Below, one piece after another: positions 36,260 to 45,715 of a stretch of 64,000 nt of DNA. Location of the stretch: positions 6,317-70,316 of the forward strand of contig QTVU01000013.1 in assembly GCA_003460745.1 (NCBI GenBank), given 5' to 3'. The stretch is from Firmicutes bacterium AM55-24TS. GTDB lineage: Bacteria > Bacillota > Clostridia > UBA1381. The notes under the pieces were generated by a model. The model saw only the letters and a program-made list of their open reading frames with translations, did no database searches and was not told the DNA's origin. A program made the position numbers and the translations under genes. Positions within the stretch are counted from its first letter, which is position 1. Every line of letters begins with the position of its first letter.

Positions 36260-37166
36260 TTAAAGCACAATTTCCGTTTTATAAAATTCTTTTATCATTT
36301 TCACCATATATTCCGTGTCACGACTTCCCGCCGTTTCGTATGACGAGTGCATGGCAAGCTGTGCAAGACCGATATCTGCGGTATTCAGCGAAACCTTTTC
36401 ATTTGAAAGATTTCCAAGCGTTGAACCGCCCGGAATATCACTTCTGTTTGCATACATCTGATACGGCACACCTGCATTTTTGCACACATACTTAACAACC
36501 GCCTCCGATACCGCGTCAGTGGTGTATCTTTGATTTGCATTGTACTTAATCACAATACCGCCGTTCATATACACACGGTTTGTACTGTCCGACTTGTCCG
36601 CAAAATTCGGATGCACCGCATGAGCATTGTCGCACGATAACATAAAGCTTTTAGCAACGGCTCTTTTGTACGTTTCCGAATTATTGCAAATTCTTTCAAG
36701 CACATCACGCAAAAATGACGATTTAGCACCTTGCTTTGTACCGCTGCCGACTTCTTCATTGTCAAACGCAGCGAAAACAGTTACATTAGCATCACTTTCG
36801 GAATTTAAAAATCCCTCAAGTGTACTGTACATACACTGTAAATCATCAATTCGCGGTGCAGAAAAATATTCTCCGTCCGCGCCCAAAACAGTACCGCGCA
36901 TACGATTGTAAAGCGACAAATCAAAACCCAATATTTTCTCTTTATCTACTCCGACGCTTTCTGCAATAATATCCTCAATTCTGCCGTTTTTCTCCGACGC
37001 TATCGGACACATATCACGTCTTATGTTAAACTCATAACCCTTATTAATATCTCTGCTCATATGAATTGCAAGTGACGGAATAACAAGCAAATCCCTGTCT
37101 ATATTGACAAGTTTCGTTTCAATCTTTCCGTCCTTTGCCGTAACAATTCTTCCGCTTATCGACAGC
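36260..37166 (-). CDS. M18 family aminopeptidase, C-terminal part
   Basis: Holds the rest of the dinuclear zinc site: the DDLQCMYS segment, FDNEEVGSGTKQGA, SCDNAHAVHPNF and the closing HSSYETAGSRDTEYM. In frame with conserved sequence back to about 37166 (PLSISGRIV). The first internal start is at 37090. Confidence 0.88.
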
Positions 37167-37515
37167 GTCTGTCAAGCCACGACGACATTATCATACCGCC
37201 GTAACCCTCAACACTCAACTTTATACAGCCGTCCGCATTTATTTCAAAATCAGGCTTTAGCTTGAATGACGGCGAATCGGTATGAGAGGCACAAATCATA
37301 AACGCACCGAAATCCTTTTTCGGCATTTCAAACGCAATTATTGATGACGAATTTCGTATAACGTAATATTTACCGCCGTTTTGTACATCCCACTTGTCAC
37401 CCTCAAAAAGTTCCGTAAAACCGTTTTCGTCAAGCCTGTCCTTTGCGGTTTTGACCGCATGGTAACAATCCGTACTTTTTCCGATAAAATCGATTAATTT
37501 TTCTGTATAACCCAT
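37156..37515 (-). CDS. M18 family aminopeptidase, N-terminal part (frameshifted)
   Basis: Cytoplasmic zinc aminopeptidase releasing N-terminal acidic or neutral residues. This frame includes CASHTDSPSFKLKP with the first zinc His (about residue 75) and SSWLDR. Family members continue WLDRPLS; here one C is missing at about 37167 (GACAGACG for GACAGACCG), giving DRRCR-stop. Restoring it yields a 418-residue enzyme of standard length. Start ATG 37515 (MGYTEKLIDF) follows GAGGG. Confidence 0.88.
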   Translation of the reverse strand: MGYTEKLIDFIGKSTDCYHAVKTAKDRLDENGFTELFEGDKWDVQNGGKYYVIRNSSSIIAFEMPKKDFGAFMICASHTDSPSFKLKPDFEINADGCIKLSVEGYGGMIMSSWLDRRCR

Positions 37516-37528
37516 TGTTAAGCCCTCT

Positions 37529-39439
37529 TTATTCAAATCTGATGTTTCCGCCGCCCGCATTCGCTTTAACCGCTGTACCGCGTCGTTTCAAACCGTATAT
37601 GTCGGTAAGTTCGTATTCAAAAATATAAGCTCCGTCTGAAATATTTGCTTTTTTCACACCGCCGAACATTTTTAAAGTCCATGAACCTGTTATATTGTCG
37701 TTTGAGTTGTGTTCCTCGTCATATACCGTAAGAATAGGAGTTATTTTATCAAAGAAACCAATCTTTTTTAAATTCGTATATGCTCTGCCGTTTGTCGAAT
37801 CAAGACCGCCCCAAGCACCGATAATTTTGTAACTGTCTTTTTCGGTATCGTGCATAATGCGAACATTGCTTCTTTTGCCGTTTAATATAATCGGAGCCGA
37901 ATAAATCTCGTAACCGTCATATTTTCCGACAAGATTAACCGATATATTTTTACCGCACAATCTAAGCATTTTGCCGTTAAAATTATCTTTAAAAACACCT
38001 GCGTCCCAGTCACCGTCCAAATCGCTGTATTTACCTATATATGTATAGTTTCCGCTCTTTTTATCCGCCTTATACACGTTTATATCCACACTTTTGAACA
38101 TATCCATATTGCCGAGAATATTCAGTTCATATGAATTGCCGTCCAAAATAGTCTTATATTCCATAGTCTGCATATCTTGATTATATGTATTCCACGCCCA
38201 AGAAGAATTAAAATCTTCTGTATTTGACGAATCTTCTACATTGCACCGGGTACATATCTTGCGTAGAAATTCCTTATATTTAACACTGTTTGAAATCTCC
38301 ATATACTCTTGAAGTTCGTCATTGTTTTCCCAAAGCGGATAATATAGTGCAAGACCTGTAGAATTAGCTTTTCTCTCACCGCACACTCTGTACAAAACGG
38401 TTTCATTTAACGTGTTAATAAGCACGTCCGACGTGTTTCCGACAAATTCACTTGTTTTAACCGCCATATCGCCTAAATCAACAGAATTTGAAAATCCCTC
38501 ATCAACCGTTGCACCGCCGTAAAGCTGTACACCGCTTATCGCCTTTGAAAGATTGACATAATTTAAAAGGCTGTCCGTTGCGGTAAGCATATCGCCTGCC
38601 ATACCGTCAAACGCCTGATTAAGCGTAGACATATTGTCTAAAGCAACGCAAGACATTGCCGCGTCTTTGTCAGTGCCTTTTTCTTCACACTTTGCATAAT
38701 ATCCGTCACACACTGCCTTACCTATACCTTGAGAATCAGTTGAGGGATTGTCGGACAAATACTGTAAAACATATTCATAATTCCATTCATCATTTCCGAT
38801 AACGTCCTGCGGTGCAGTCATATAATCGGCACACATAGACATCTCCGCCGCAATTTCAAGACTTCCCATAAGTGACGAATCGAAAGACAGCATATCAAAA
38901 TTCACGCCCGCCGCACTGATTCCGTATGAAATTTCTTCAAGATTAAGGCTGTCGTTGCCGTTAAGCTCGTCATAAGCCATACCGTTTATCAATCCGCCGC
39001 CTGCACCTGATAAAATAAGCATATAATGGTTTGCTTTATACTTTGACGTGCCCCACGATATAAAATTAGCAAGAGTATTGTAGTCACCCATATTTGCCGC
39101 CATAGACTGATCCTCAAGATAAAGTTTATTCTTACCGGCTTTAAATCTCTGACAATAATCGCTGTATATATTCTTTGTGTGCCACTTACTGCTGCCGCCT
39201 GTTTGCACAATGACATTTATATTGTCCGAATAATTTACATTCATAATTTCATCAAGTTTTTTTGAATAATCACCGTTTACGGATTCATCGTCACCGCCGC
39301 ACATATATATAAGAACAGTCCAAGCCTTGTTACCCCCTTGACTTTCGGTATTACTTTCATAAACCACCTTATTTGAAGAACACGCCGTAAGCATAAGAAC
39401 CGTCAAAACGGCAGTTATTATAAGCGTAACTCTTTTCAT
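37529..39439 (-). CDS. Clostripain-like (C11) lipoprotein lacking the catalytic His and Cys
   Basis: A 636-residue surface lipoprotein: MKRVTLIITAVLTVLMLTAC gives a signal peptide with lipobox LTAC. The C11 caspase-like fold is recognisable (WTVLIYMCGGDDES, then a long domain). In active C11 enzymes the dyad is His in a DHGGG-type motif and Cys in DACLM. Here these read LSGAGGG (Ala146) and FDSSLMGSLE (Ser189). Both catalytic residues are replaced, so the protein is probably not a peptidase; a binding or scaffolding role is inferred. The C-terminal half (about 400-636) is beta-rich. Start ATG 39439 fits the signal peptide. Confidence 0.85.
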   Translation of the reverse strand: MKRVTLIITAVLTVLMLTACSSNKVVYESNTESQGGNKAWTVLIYMCGGDDESVNGDYSKKLDEIMNVNYSDNINVIVQTGGSSKWHTKNIYSDYCQRFKAGKNKLYLEDQSMAANMGDYNTLANFISWGTSKYKANHYMLILSGAGGGLINGMAYDELNGNDSLNLEEISYGISAAGVNFDMLSFDSSLMGSLEIAAEMSMCADYMTAPQDVIGNDEWNYEYVLQYLSDNPSTDSQGIGKAVCDGYYAKCEEKGTDKDAAMSCVALDNMSTLNQAFDGMAGDMLTATDSLLNYVNLSKAISGVQLYGGATVDEGFSNSVDLGDMAVKTSEFVGNTSDVLINTLNETVLYRVCGERKANSTGLALYYPLWENNDELQEYMEISNSVKYKEFLRKICTRCNVEDSSNTEDFNSSWAWNTYNQDMQTMEYKTILDGNSYELNILGNMDMFKSVDINVYKADKKSGNYTYIGKYSDLDGDWDAGVFKDNFNGKMLRLCGKNISVNLVGKYDGYEIYSAPIILNGKRSNVRIMHDTEKDSYKIIGAWGGLDSTNGRAYTNLKKIGFFDKITPILTVYDEEHNSNDNITGSWTLKMFGGVKKANISDGAYIFEYELTDIYGLKRRGTAVKANAGGGNIRFE

Positions 39440-39470
39440 AGCCTTACCCCTCCATAAATTTATATAATGT

Positions 39471-39508
39471 AAAAAGGTGTTGCAAAGATTTCTCTTATAC
39501 AACACCTT
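39471..39508 (-). terminator. Likely terminator after the ferredoxin gene
   Basis: Stem AAGGTGTTG/CAACACCTT with a 17-nt loop followed by TTTTTA on the minus strand. Confidence 0.6.
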
Positions 39509-39524
39509 CTCAGTTCATTTTTAA

Positions 39525-39695
39525 TTACGCTTGTGCAGGAGCGCCTACCGGACAGACACCAGCACATGCACCACATTCGATACAAGTAGCGTCATCTATA
39601 ACGTATTGAGCGTCACCCTCGCTGATTGCACTTACAGGACATTCAGCAGCGCAAGCACCGCATGAAATGCAAGCATCAGAAATCTTATATGCCAT
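39525..39695 (-). CDS. 2[4Fe-4S] ferredoxin
   Basis: 56 residues with two CxxCxxCxxxCP motifs (CISCGACAAECP and CIECGACAGVCP), the clostridial ferredoxin type that carries electrons in fermentation. Start ATG 39695 (MAYKISD) follows GAGGAGGTG at 8 nt. Confidence 0.95.
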   Translation of the reverse strand: MAYKISDACISCGACAAECPVSAISEGDAQYVIDDATCIECGACAGVCPVGAPAQA

Positions 39696-39776
39696 TGAAA
39701 TACACCTCCTCATTTGATATTGCTGATATGATTATAACACGAAAATTGATATACTTCAATAGTTTTTCAAAATATT

Positions 39777-40628
39777 TTACTCACCGATTTCTTCCTCTGA
39801 AGGCTCGTTGTTTTTGCCTTTTTTAAGAACTTTAACGTCCGCAACGTTAAACTCTTTTAAAGTTTTTTCGTTTTCGTCGTCAAGTTTAACTTTAACCAGA
39901 CCTTTAAGTAAGCTGACATATTCAACACTGCCCGTACCTTCGGGAGTTTTTACGATAGCACCCTGTTTCGGTGTAACCTTTAAAAGTTCCTCATATGTAT
40001 CCTGTTCATATTTCAAACAACACATAAGACGTCCGCAAGCACCCGAAATTTTAGTCGGATTAAGTGAAAGTCCCTGTTCCTTTGCCATTTTTATAGATAC
40101 CGGAGCGAACTCACCGAGGAACTGACTGCAACATAAACCTCTGCCGCATACACCGATACTTCCGAGAGTTTTCGCCTCATCTCTGACGCCGATTTGACGA
40201 AGTTCAATTCTTGTCTTAAAGACCATAGCCAAGTCTTTTACAAGTTCACGGAAGTCAATTCTTCCGTCTGCGGTAAAATAGAATAAAATCTTGTTTCCGT
40301 CAAATGTGTATTCAACTTCAACAAGTTTCATTTCAAGCTTGTGATTTTGAATTTTCTCCAAACATATCTTGTAAGCCTCTTTTTCAAACTCTCTGTTCCT
40401 TTTGCTTTTTTCGGTATCTTCTTCGGTTGCGATACGGATAACACCTTTTAAAGGTTTCTTGAATTGGTCGTTATCAATAGCCTTTTTGCTCATAACGACC
40501 TCACCGTATTCAATACCTCTTGAAGTTTCGACAATTACACTGTCGCCTTGTTTTATATCAAAATCAAGCGGATCAAAATAGTACGTTTTGCCTGCCGGCT
40601 TAAATCGTACCCCTATCACGTTTACCAT
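39777..40628 (-). CDS. ricT: RicT (YaaT), PSP1-domain regulatory Fe-S protein
   Basis: 283 residues. The PSP1 core has a cysteine-rich centre, GVCGRGLCCSQFL and CGRLMCCLKYEQ (about 150-200), that binds Fe-S clusters in the Bacillus RicAFT complex, which promotes mRNA processing by RNase Y and sporulation/biofilm control. RicA and RicF genes are not nearby. C-terminal KGKNNEPSEE tail is charged. Start ATG 40628 is the family N-terminus (MVNVIGVRFK). Confidence 0.92.
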   Translation of the reverse strand: MVNVIGVRFKPAGKTYYFDPLDFDIKQGDSVIVETSRGIEYGEVVMSKKAIDNDQFKKPLKGVIRIATEEDTEKSKRNREFEKEAYKICLEKIQNHKLEMKLVEVEYTFDGNKILFYFTADGRIDFRELVKDLAMVFKTRIELRQIGVRDEAKTLGSIGVCGRGLCCSQFLGEFAPVSIKMAKEQGLSLNPTKISGACGRLMCCLKYEQDTYEELLKVTPKQGAIVKTPEGTGSVEYVSLLKGLVKVKLDDENEKTLKEFNVADVKVLKKGKNNEPSEEEIGE

Positions 40629-40655
40629 ATTATAAAACCATTCCTTCCAAAATGT

Positions 40656-41123
40656 TTAAGCTTTGCTGTTTTTCGCTCTGCTCTTAATCTTTTCAGCCAT
40701 TTTCTGCGACGGCTCAAAAACAAGCATATTTTCTATTCTGTTCTTTTCATAAACAACATACCAAACCTTTTTAGGCGAAAATACACTCGCACGCATATTG
40801 TATATCGTTTTCGGAGTTTTTTTCGGTTTTTGTCTGGTAACAGACTTCACGTCCGATATATAAAATTCAACTTCTTTGTTTCTGTGACCGATTGCACGGT
40901 TTACGCGTACAATATCATCTTTTATGCTGTAAGTAAATATCGCCGCATAACGCGTCAGGACGAAGAAACCCAATATACAAAACAAAAGTATCGTTATTAT
41001 CGTACCGATTATTTTGTAGCTTGGCAAAATAAAAATTATATATTGTCCTAAAATCATAAATATGACAGCCCATAAAAGCGAAAATATAAATTCTTTTCCG
41101 CCACCTGTTCTCTTTTCTTCCAC
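40656..41123 (-). CDS. Small membrane protein with C-terminal PH-like domain, function unknown
   Basis: 155 residues. Two adjacent transmembrane helices (about residues 11-33 and 36-57) precede a cytoplasmic part with FTYSIKDDIVRVNRAIG and FYISDVKSVTRQ strands that resemble bacterial PH-like domains. It ends in a basic tail. It lies upstream of ricT with a 27-bp gap and may be co-transcribed. No named family is recognised. Confidence 0.7.
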   Translation of the reverse strand: MEEKRTGGGKEFIFSLLWAVIFMILGQYIIFILPSYKIIGTIITILLFCILGFFVLTRYAAIFTYSIKDDIVRVNRAIGHRNKEVEFYISDVKSVTRQKPKKTPKTIYNMRASVFSPKKVWYVVYEKNRIENMLVFEPSQKMAEKIKSRAKNSKA

Positions 41124-41218
41124 TTCCCGAAAACTCCTTAAAACATCATTTTCTAATCTAATTAATTATAATATAAAACAATAAAATTGTCAACTCTCCG
41201 CATAAATAGCGATTGATG

Positions 41219-41346
41219 ACCTCAAGCCACCACTCCGTCACTTCGTGACACCTCTCCTCAAGGAGAGGCTTTTTTATATACGCCCTCTTCCGTAAGGCTC
41301 CCCTTAAGGGGAGCTGTCGGCAACACCGACTGAGGGGTGGCTTTTC
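41219..41346. repeat. Dispersed palindromic repeat copy
   Basis: Contains, in order, GCCACCACTCCGTCACTTCG, a CTCTCCTCAAGGAGAG palindrome, CTCCCCTTAAGGGGAG, and CTGTCGGCAACACCGACTG, ending GGGGTGGC. The outer edges GCCACC/GGGTGGC are inverted. Non-coding and MITE-like. Confidence 0.75.
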
Positions 41347-41447
41347 TGTCTATTATTTTCCTCTATTCTTTCTTATTCTATTATCTACAACACGGGGCAT
41401 TGTGGCACCGTCCCATACTTTCACACCATCCGCATCTCATTCAAAGC

Positions 41448-41520
41448 GGGCGACCAATGGTCGCCCTATAAGGCTCCCCTTGAGGGGAGCTGTCGGCAAC
41501 GCCGACTGAGGGGTGGCTTT
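41448..41520. repeat. GGGCGACC palindrome joined to a partial dispersed repeat
   Basis: A 19-bp palindrome GGGCGACCAATGGTCGCCC (41448-41466) is followed by CTCCCCTTGAGGGGAG and CTGTCGGCAACGCCGACTG. The same palindrome family recurs at 57.2 kb. Confidence 0.7.
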
Positions 41521-41524
41521 TCTG

Positions 41525-42898
41525 TCATTTTCTTCTAAGCATATTAATCATTTCCGAAATCGTCTTAATCCCGTAAGCCGCAAAACCGTCCGGAATTTTC
41601 ACACCTCTAAGCGATTGTTTCGGCACAATCGCCGACTTAAACCCAAGCTTAGCCGCCTCATTAATACGCTTTTCAAGCTGCGAAACACCTCTAAGTTCAC
41701 CGCCAAGACCGACTTCTCCGATAAAAATCATATCCGGCGGCAGAGGAATATCCGCCTGACTTGTCGCAATAGCGGCACAGATACCCAAATCAACCGCCGT
41801 TTCATCAATGCGAAGTCCGCCTGCAACATTCACATAAATGTCGGAATTCGACAAATTCATCCTTGCACGTTTTTCAAGTACTGCGATAAGCAACAGCACA
41901 CGATTAACGTCAATACCGTTCGTCATACGACGTGGATTGCCAAAACCTGTTGGTGTAACGAGTGCTTGAATTTCAGCCATAACACCACGACTGCCCTCCA
42001 TTGTACACACAATCGCACTACCCGATATATCAACATTTCTGCCTTCCAAAAGCATCATTGACGGATTTTCAACTTCTCTGAGACCGCTGTCACACATTTC
42101 AAATACACCGATTTCGTTAGTCGAGCCAAAACGATTTTTAACCGCTCTTAAAATCCTGAACGAAAGCTGTCTGTCACCCTCAAAATAAAGCACACAGTCG
42201 ACCATATGTTCAAGCACTCTCGGACCTGCGATTGCCCCCTCTTTTGTAACGTGACCGACTATAAACATAGAAATTCCGAGTGACTTTGCAATGTGCATAA
42301 AAGCGTTAGTAGCCTCTCTTACTTGCGGAACACTTCCTGCCGCAGAGGCAATATCCTGTCTGTTCATCGTTTGAATTGAGTCAATAATAACAATGTCGGG
42401 TTTAATTTCGTTTATACATTCGATGACCGTTTCAACATCAGTTTCGGAAACAAGATAAAGATTTTCCGTTGTAACTCCCAATCTTTCAGCGCGAATTTTA
42501 ATTTGTCCCTCCGATTCCTCACCCGAAACATATAGAATTTTTCTTTCTTCACCGGCTTTTTGGCAAATTTGCAAAAGTAATGTTGATTTACCGATACCCG
42601 GATCACCGCCTACAAGTATTAATTCCCCCTGTACAATTCCGCCGCCAAGCACTCTGTCAAGTTCCTGTAAACCTGTTTTGTAACGTGTTTCATATCCGAC
42701 TTTTACATCACCGATTTTTTTCGGCATACGCACACTTCCGCCGTTGCTTATAGACATTGCACGCGTTGCAGACGTTTTCTTTTCCGTAATAACCGTTTCC
42801 TGTATGGTGTTCCAACTGTTACAGCCGGGACATTTTCCCAGCCACTTCGGTGATTTGTACCCACATTCACTGCATATATATGTCGTTTTTGTTTTCAT
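41525..42898 (-). CDS. radA: DNA repair protein RadA (Sms)
   Basis: 457 residues. N-terminal C4 zinc finger (CSECGYKSPKWLGKCPGC), RecA-like ATPase with Walker A GGDPGIGKSTLL (about 92), RadA-specific KNRFGSTNEIG (about 255), and a Lon-like C-terminal domain. It promotes branch migration in recombination. Start ATG 42898 (MKTKTTYICSE) has AAAGGAAT upstream at 4-5 nt; the earlier ATG overlaps that site. Confidence 0.95.
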   Translation of the reverse strand: MKTKTTYICSECGYKSPKWLGKCPGCNSWNTIQETVITEKKTSATRAMSISNGGSVRMPKKIGDVKVGYETRYKTGLQELDRVLGGGIVQGELILVGGDPGIGKSTLLLQICQKAGEERKILYVSGEESEGQIKIRAERLGVTTENLYLVSETDVETVIECINEIKPDIVIIDSIQTMNRQDIASAAGSVPQVREATNAFMHIAKSLGISMFIVGHVTKEGAIAGPRVLEHMVDCVLYFEGDRQLSFRILRAVKNRFGSTNEIGVFEMCDSGLREVENPSMMLLEGRNVDISGSAIVCTMEGSRGVMAEIQALVTPTGFGNPRRMTNGIDVNRVLLLIAVLEKRARMNLSNSDIYVNVAGGLRIDETAVDLGICAAIATSQADIPLPPDMIFIGEVGLGGELRGVSQLEKRINEAAKLGFKSAIVPKQSLRGVKIPDGFAAYGIKTISEMINMLRRK

Positions 42899-42924
42899 TC
42901 CGATTCCTTTCATTTATCAGCATT

Positions 42925-43019
42925 GCCACCATTCCGTCACTTCGTGACACCTCTCCTCAAGGAGAAGCTTTTCGGCTCCCTTTGAGGGGAGCTGTCGGCA
43001 ACGCCGACCGAGGGGGGCT
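42925..43019. repeat. Dispersed repeat, tandem copy 1
   Basis: GCCACCATTCCGTCACTTCG to the GGGGGGC edge, with CTCAAGGAGAAGCTTTTCGGCTCC and CTGTCGGCAACGCCGACCG blocks (longest exact pieces under 20 bp). Followed at 28 bp by a second copy. Confidence 0.75.
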
Positions 43020-43047
43020 TGCTACCTTTTATCTTTTCTCTACACTT

Positions 43048-43143
43048 GCCACCATTCCGTCACTTCGTTACACCTCTCCTCAAGGAGAAGCTTTTCGGCT
43101 CCACTTGAGGAGAGCCTGTCGGCAACGCCGACTGAGGGGTGGC
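43048..43143. repeat. Dispersed repeat, tandem copy 2
   Basis: Second copy with the same edges (GCCACC and GGGGTGGC). It differs from copy 1 at several sites, so the duplication is not recent or has drifted. Confidence 0.75.
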
Positions 43144-43276
43144 ATATCCCACCGCAAAAATTATATCCATAATTTTATAACTTTCCACCCACACTGTCAA
43201 GCCACAAATATTACACTCACATTGCGGTTTGCATAATTTACATTACAGCAATGTTACAGCTATGTTAATATCCACT

Positions 43277-43363
43277 CTATCCACGTACTTATCCACGCAA
43301 TTCACGCCCGATTTATCCGCAAATATCAAAGTTATCCACGCGTTATGCACCCAGCGTGGATAA
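43277..43363. other. Cluster of six DnaA-box-like 9-mers; candidate DnaA binding region or origin
   Basis: TTATCCACA-like 9-mers at 43277 (CTATCCACG), 43289 (TTATCCACG), 43313 (TTATCCGCA), 43332 (TTATCCACG), 43343 (TTATGCACC) and, reversed, 43355-43363. The last and the fourth form a perfect 11-bp inverted repeat (GTTATCCACGC/GCGTGGATAAC). An AT-rich tract follows (43364-43450). The gap of 406 bp from the repeats to glyS holds no gene. No dnaA or dnaN is in the window, so an origin is not established. Confidence 0.55.
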
Positions 43364-43472
43364 CTTTATTAACACATTCACAGTTAACATAACCTTTTAT
43401 GTCCCCAAAATTTTTATATTCCGAAAATTCAAAAAAATAATACTTATAACGTCAATATTTTTCGGAATAGCC

Positions 43473-43499
43473 TTGACAAACACCGTCAGTTTTTATAAA
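43473..43499 (+). promoter_or_regulatory. Possible glyS promoter
   Basis: TTGACA at 43473-43478 with TATAAA at 43494-43499, but spacing is only 15 bp. No T-box leader is apparent before glyS. Confidence 0.4.
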
Positions 43500-43549
43500 C
43501 TATATGTATATGTAATTATGTAATAATTTGAAAGGATGACTTTTTTATA

Positions 43550-44941
43550 ATGAATAACGCAGATAAAACAATGGACAAAATCGTAGCGCTTTGTAAAGGC
43601 AGAGGCTATGTGTACCCCGGCAGTGAAATTTACGGTGGTCTTGCAAATACTTGGGATTACGGTCCTCTCGGTGTTGAATTTAAAAACAACGTAAAAAAAG
43701 CTTGGTGGAAAAAGTTCATACAGGAATCAAAATATAATGTAGGTCTTGACTGTGCAATCCTTATGAACCCTGAAACATGGGTTGCGTCAGGTCACGTTGG
43801 CGGTTTCTCGGATCCTCTTATGGACTGTAAAGAATGTAAATCACGTCACAGAGCGGACAAGCTGATTGAAGACTTTGCACACGAAAAAGGTGAGGACATC
43901 ACAGTTGACGGTTGGAGCAAAGAAAAGATGGTTGAATACATCACAGAAAATAACATTGTCTGCCCAAAATGCGGCAAGCAAAACTTTACTGATATTCGTG
44001 AATTTAACCTTATGTTCAAGACATTCCAAGGCGTTACAGAAGATTCTTCATCAGTAGTATATCTTCGTCCGGAAACTGCACAAGGTATTTTCGTAAACTT
44101 CAAAAACGTACAACGTACAAGCCGTAAAAAAGTACCTTTCGGCATCGGACAAATCGGTAAATCATTCAGAAACGAAATCACACCGGGTAACTTCACATTC
44201 CGTACAAGAGAATTTGAGCAAATGGAGCTTGAATTTTTCTGTGCACCGGGTACAGACCTTGAGTGGCACGCATATTGGAAAGAATACTGTATGAATTTCT
44301 TACTTAACCTTGGTATAAGAAAGGAAAACTTGCGTTTCAGAGATCACTCACCTGAAGAACTTGCATTCTATTCAAATGCAACTGCCGATATTGAATTTGT
44401 ATTCCCATTCGGTTGGGGTGAACTTTGGGGTATTGCAGACAGAACCGATTATGACTTAAAGCAACATATGGAACACAGCGGTGAAAGTATGGAATATATG
44501 GACCCAATCACAAATGAAAAATATGTTCCGTATTGTATCGAACCATCACTTGGTGCAGACAGAGTTGCACTTGCATTCCTTGTTGAGGCATATGACGAAG
44601 AAGAACTTGAGGGCGGCGACACAAGAGTTGTTATGCACTTGCATCCGGCGCTTGCACCGATAAAGGCTGCCATTCTTCCGCTTTCAAAGAAACTTGACGA
44701 AGGTGCAACAGCTGTATACGAACAGCTTTCAAAGAAGTTCAACTGTGAGTATGACAATGCAGGCTCAATAGGTAAGCGTTACAGAAGACAAGACGAAATC
44801 GGTACACCGTACTGTATCACATATGACTTCGAATCAGCAGAAGATAACTCGGTTACAGTCCGTGACAGAGATACAATGGAACAGCAAAGAATTAAGATTG
44901 ACGAACTTGAAAAGTTCTTGGAAGAGAAGTTAGAATTTTAA
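43550..44941 (+). CDS. glyS: Glycyl-tRNA synthetase (single-chain, class IIa)
   Basis: 463 residues of the eukaryote-like dimeric GlyRS type: [14 protein letters not shown] at the start, motif 2 region [25 protein letters not shown] trimmed at about residues 205-230, and motif 3 [13 protein letters not shown] (about 335). A zinc-ribbon insertion CPKCGKQ is at about 140. This replaces the alpha/beta GlyQ-GlyS enzyme. Ribosome site GAAAGGATG. Confidence 0.95.
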   Translation: MNNADKTMDKIVALCKGRGYVYPGSEIYGGLANTWDYGPLGVEFKNNVKKAWWKKFIQESKYNVGLDCAILMNPETWVASGHVGGFSDPLMDCKECKSRHRADKLIEDFAHEKGEDITVDGWSKEKMVEYITENNIVCPKCGKQNFTDIREFNLMFKTFQGVTEDSSSVVYLRPETAQGIFVNFKNVQRTSRKKVPFGIGQIGKSFRNEITPGNFTFRTREFEQMELEFFCAPGTDLEWHAYWKEYCMNFLLNLGIRKENLRFRDHSPEELAFYSNATADIEFVFPFGWGELWGIADRTDYDLKQHMEHSGESMEYMDPITNEKYVPYCIEPSLGADRVALAFLVEAYDEEELEGGDTRVVMHLHPALAPIKAAILPLSKKLDEGATAVYEQLSKKFNCEYDNAGSIGKRYRRQDEIGTPYCITYDFESAEDNSVTVRDRDTMEQQRIKIDELEKFLEEKLEF

Positions 44942-44968
44942 TAATGTTGTTGGTGGGGGTAAATTGCT

Positions 44969-45418
44969 ATGAAATTTGTTGATGAATTTAAAGATTTTAT
45001 ATCTCGTGGAAACGTAGTTGATATGGCAGTCGGCGTTGTTGTCGGTGGTGCATTTAAAAGCATTGTCGATTCACTTGTTGCCGACATTATCAACCCGGGT
45101 ATTGCATACGTTGTATCTCTTATAACAGGTGCACTCAAAACAGCCGCTACAAGTACAGTCGGTGACACAAGTGCCGTTGAATCGGTTATGGATATGTCTA
45201 AATGGATAATTCCGGGTACATCAATAAATATCGGTAATTTCCTTTCGGCTATTATTAATTTCCTTATCCTTGCATTTATAATTTTCTGCGTAGTTAAGGG
45301 ACTTAATAAACTAAATGATAAATTCAAAAAGAAAGTTGAGGAAGAAGTCACTCCTGCGGGTTCTACCCAAGAAGAACTTCTTGCCGAAATACGCGATTTA
45401 TTAAAAGACAAAGAATAA
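44969..45418 (+). CDS. mscL: Large-conductance mechanosensitive channel MscL
   Basis: 149 residues: MKFVDEFKDFISRGNVVDMAVGVVVGGAF forms the amphipathic start and first membrane helix (split here for length), and a second helix is at about 90-112, then a charged C-terminal coiled coil. Opens under membrane tension to release solutes. Located 28 bp after glyS with GGTGGGGG as ribosome site. The periplasmic loop is somewhat longer than usual. Confidence 0.94.
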   Translation: MKFVDEFKDFISRGNVVDMAVGVVVGGAFKSIVDSLVADIINPGIAYVVSLITGALKTAATSTVGDTSAVESVMDMSKWIIPGTSINIGNFLSAIINFLILAFIIFCVVKGLNKLNDKFKKKVEEEVTPAGSTQEELLAEIRDLLKDKE

Positions 45419-45421
45419 TAC

Positions 45422-45456
45422 AAAACCCAATCGAACGAAATTCGATTGGGTTTTCT
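45422..45456. terminator. Bidirectional terminator between mscL and the subtilase
   Basis: 14-bp stem AAAACCCAATCGAA/TTCGATTGGGTTTT, 5-nt loop, followed by CTTTT. Serves mscL directly and, on the opposite strand, the subtilase gene. Confidence 0.85.
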
Positions 45457-45457
45457 T

Positions 45458-45715
45458 TTATTTTTCTATTTGCTTTACCTCTGCATACGGCTTCATATTT
45501 CCATTCCACACATATACATCTATACCGTCATATTCCGTATCACTCAAATCAACCTCCGCCGTCATATCATGTATGTCAGGTGTCACAATCTTTTTAAGTT
45601 CATTACCTTTTCTGAACGCAACATACATCACTTCGTCATCTTCTTCAAAATTAAGCGATACGATAAGTTTGTTATCTTTTATTTCACACTCAATTTTATT
45701 GTTCGTTAAAACAAG
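45458..45715 (-). other. Out-of-frame C-terminal domain of the subtilase
   Basis: The minus strand encodes about 85 residues without interruption (NNKIECEIKDNKLIVSL ... VYVWNGNMKPYAEVK) ending at TAA 45458 just before the terminator. This looks like a beta-rich cell-surface domain. It is in a different frame from the subtilase, which stops at 45696 after PMPTCFNEQ. The net length is off by +1 (or -2) bases near 45712-45718. Confidence 0.7.

Noticed and set aside
41219..43143. Insertion sequence with transposase
   Set aside because: Only short non-coding palindromic repeats are present; no transposase frame is found.
43200..43550. T-box or riboswitch before glyS
   Set aside because: No T-box sequence or specifier stem is visible; the notable signal there is the DnaA-like 9-mer cluster.
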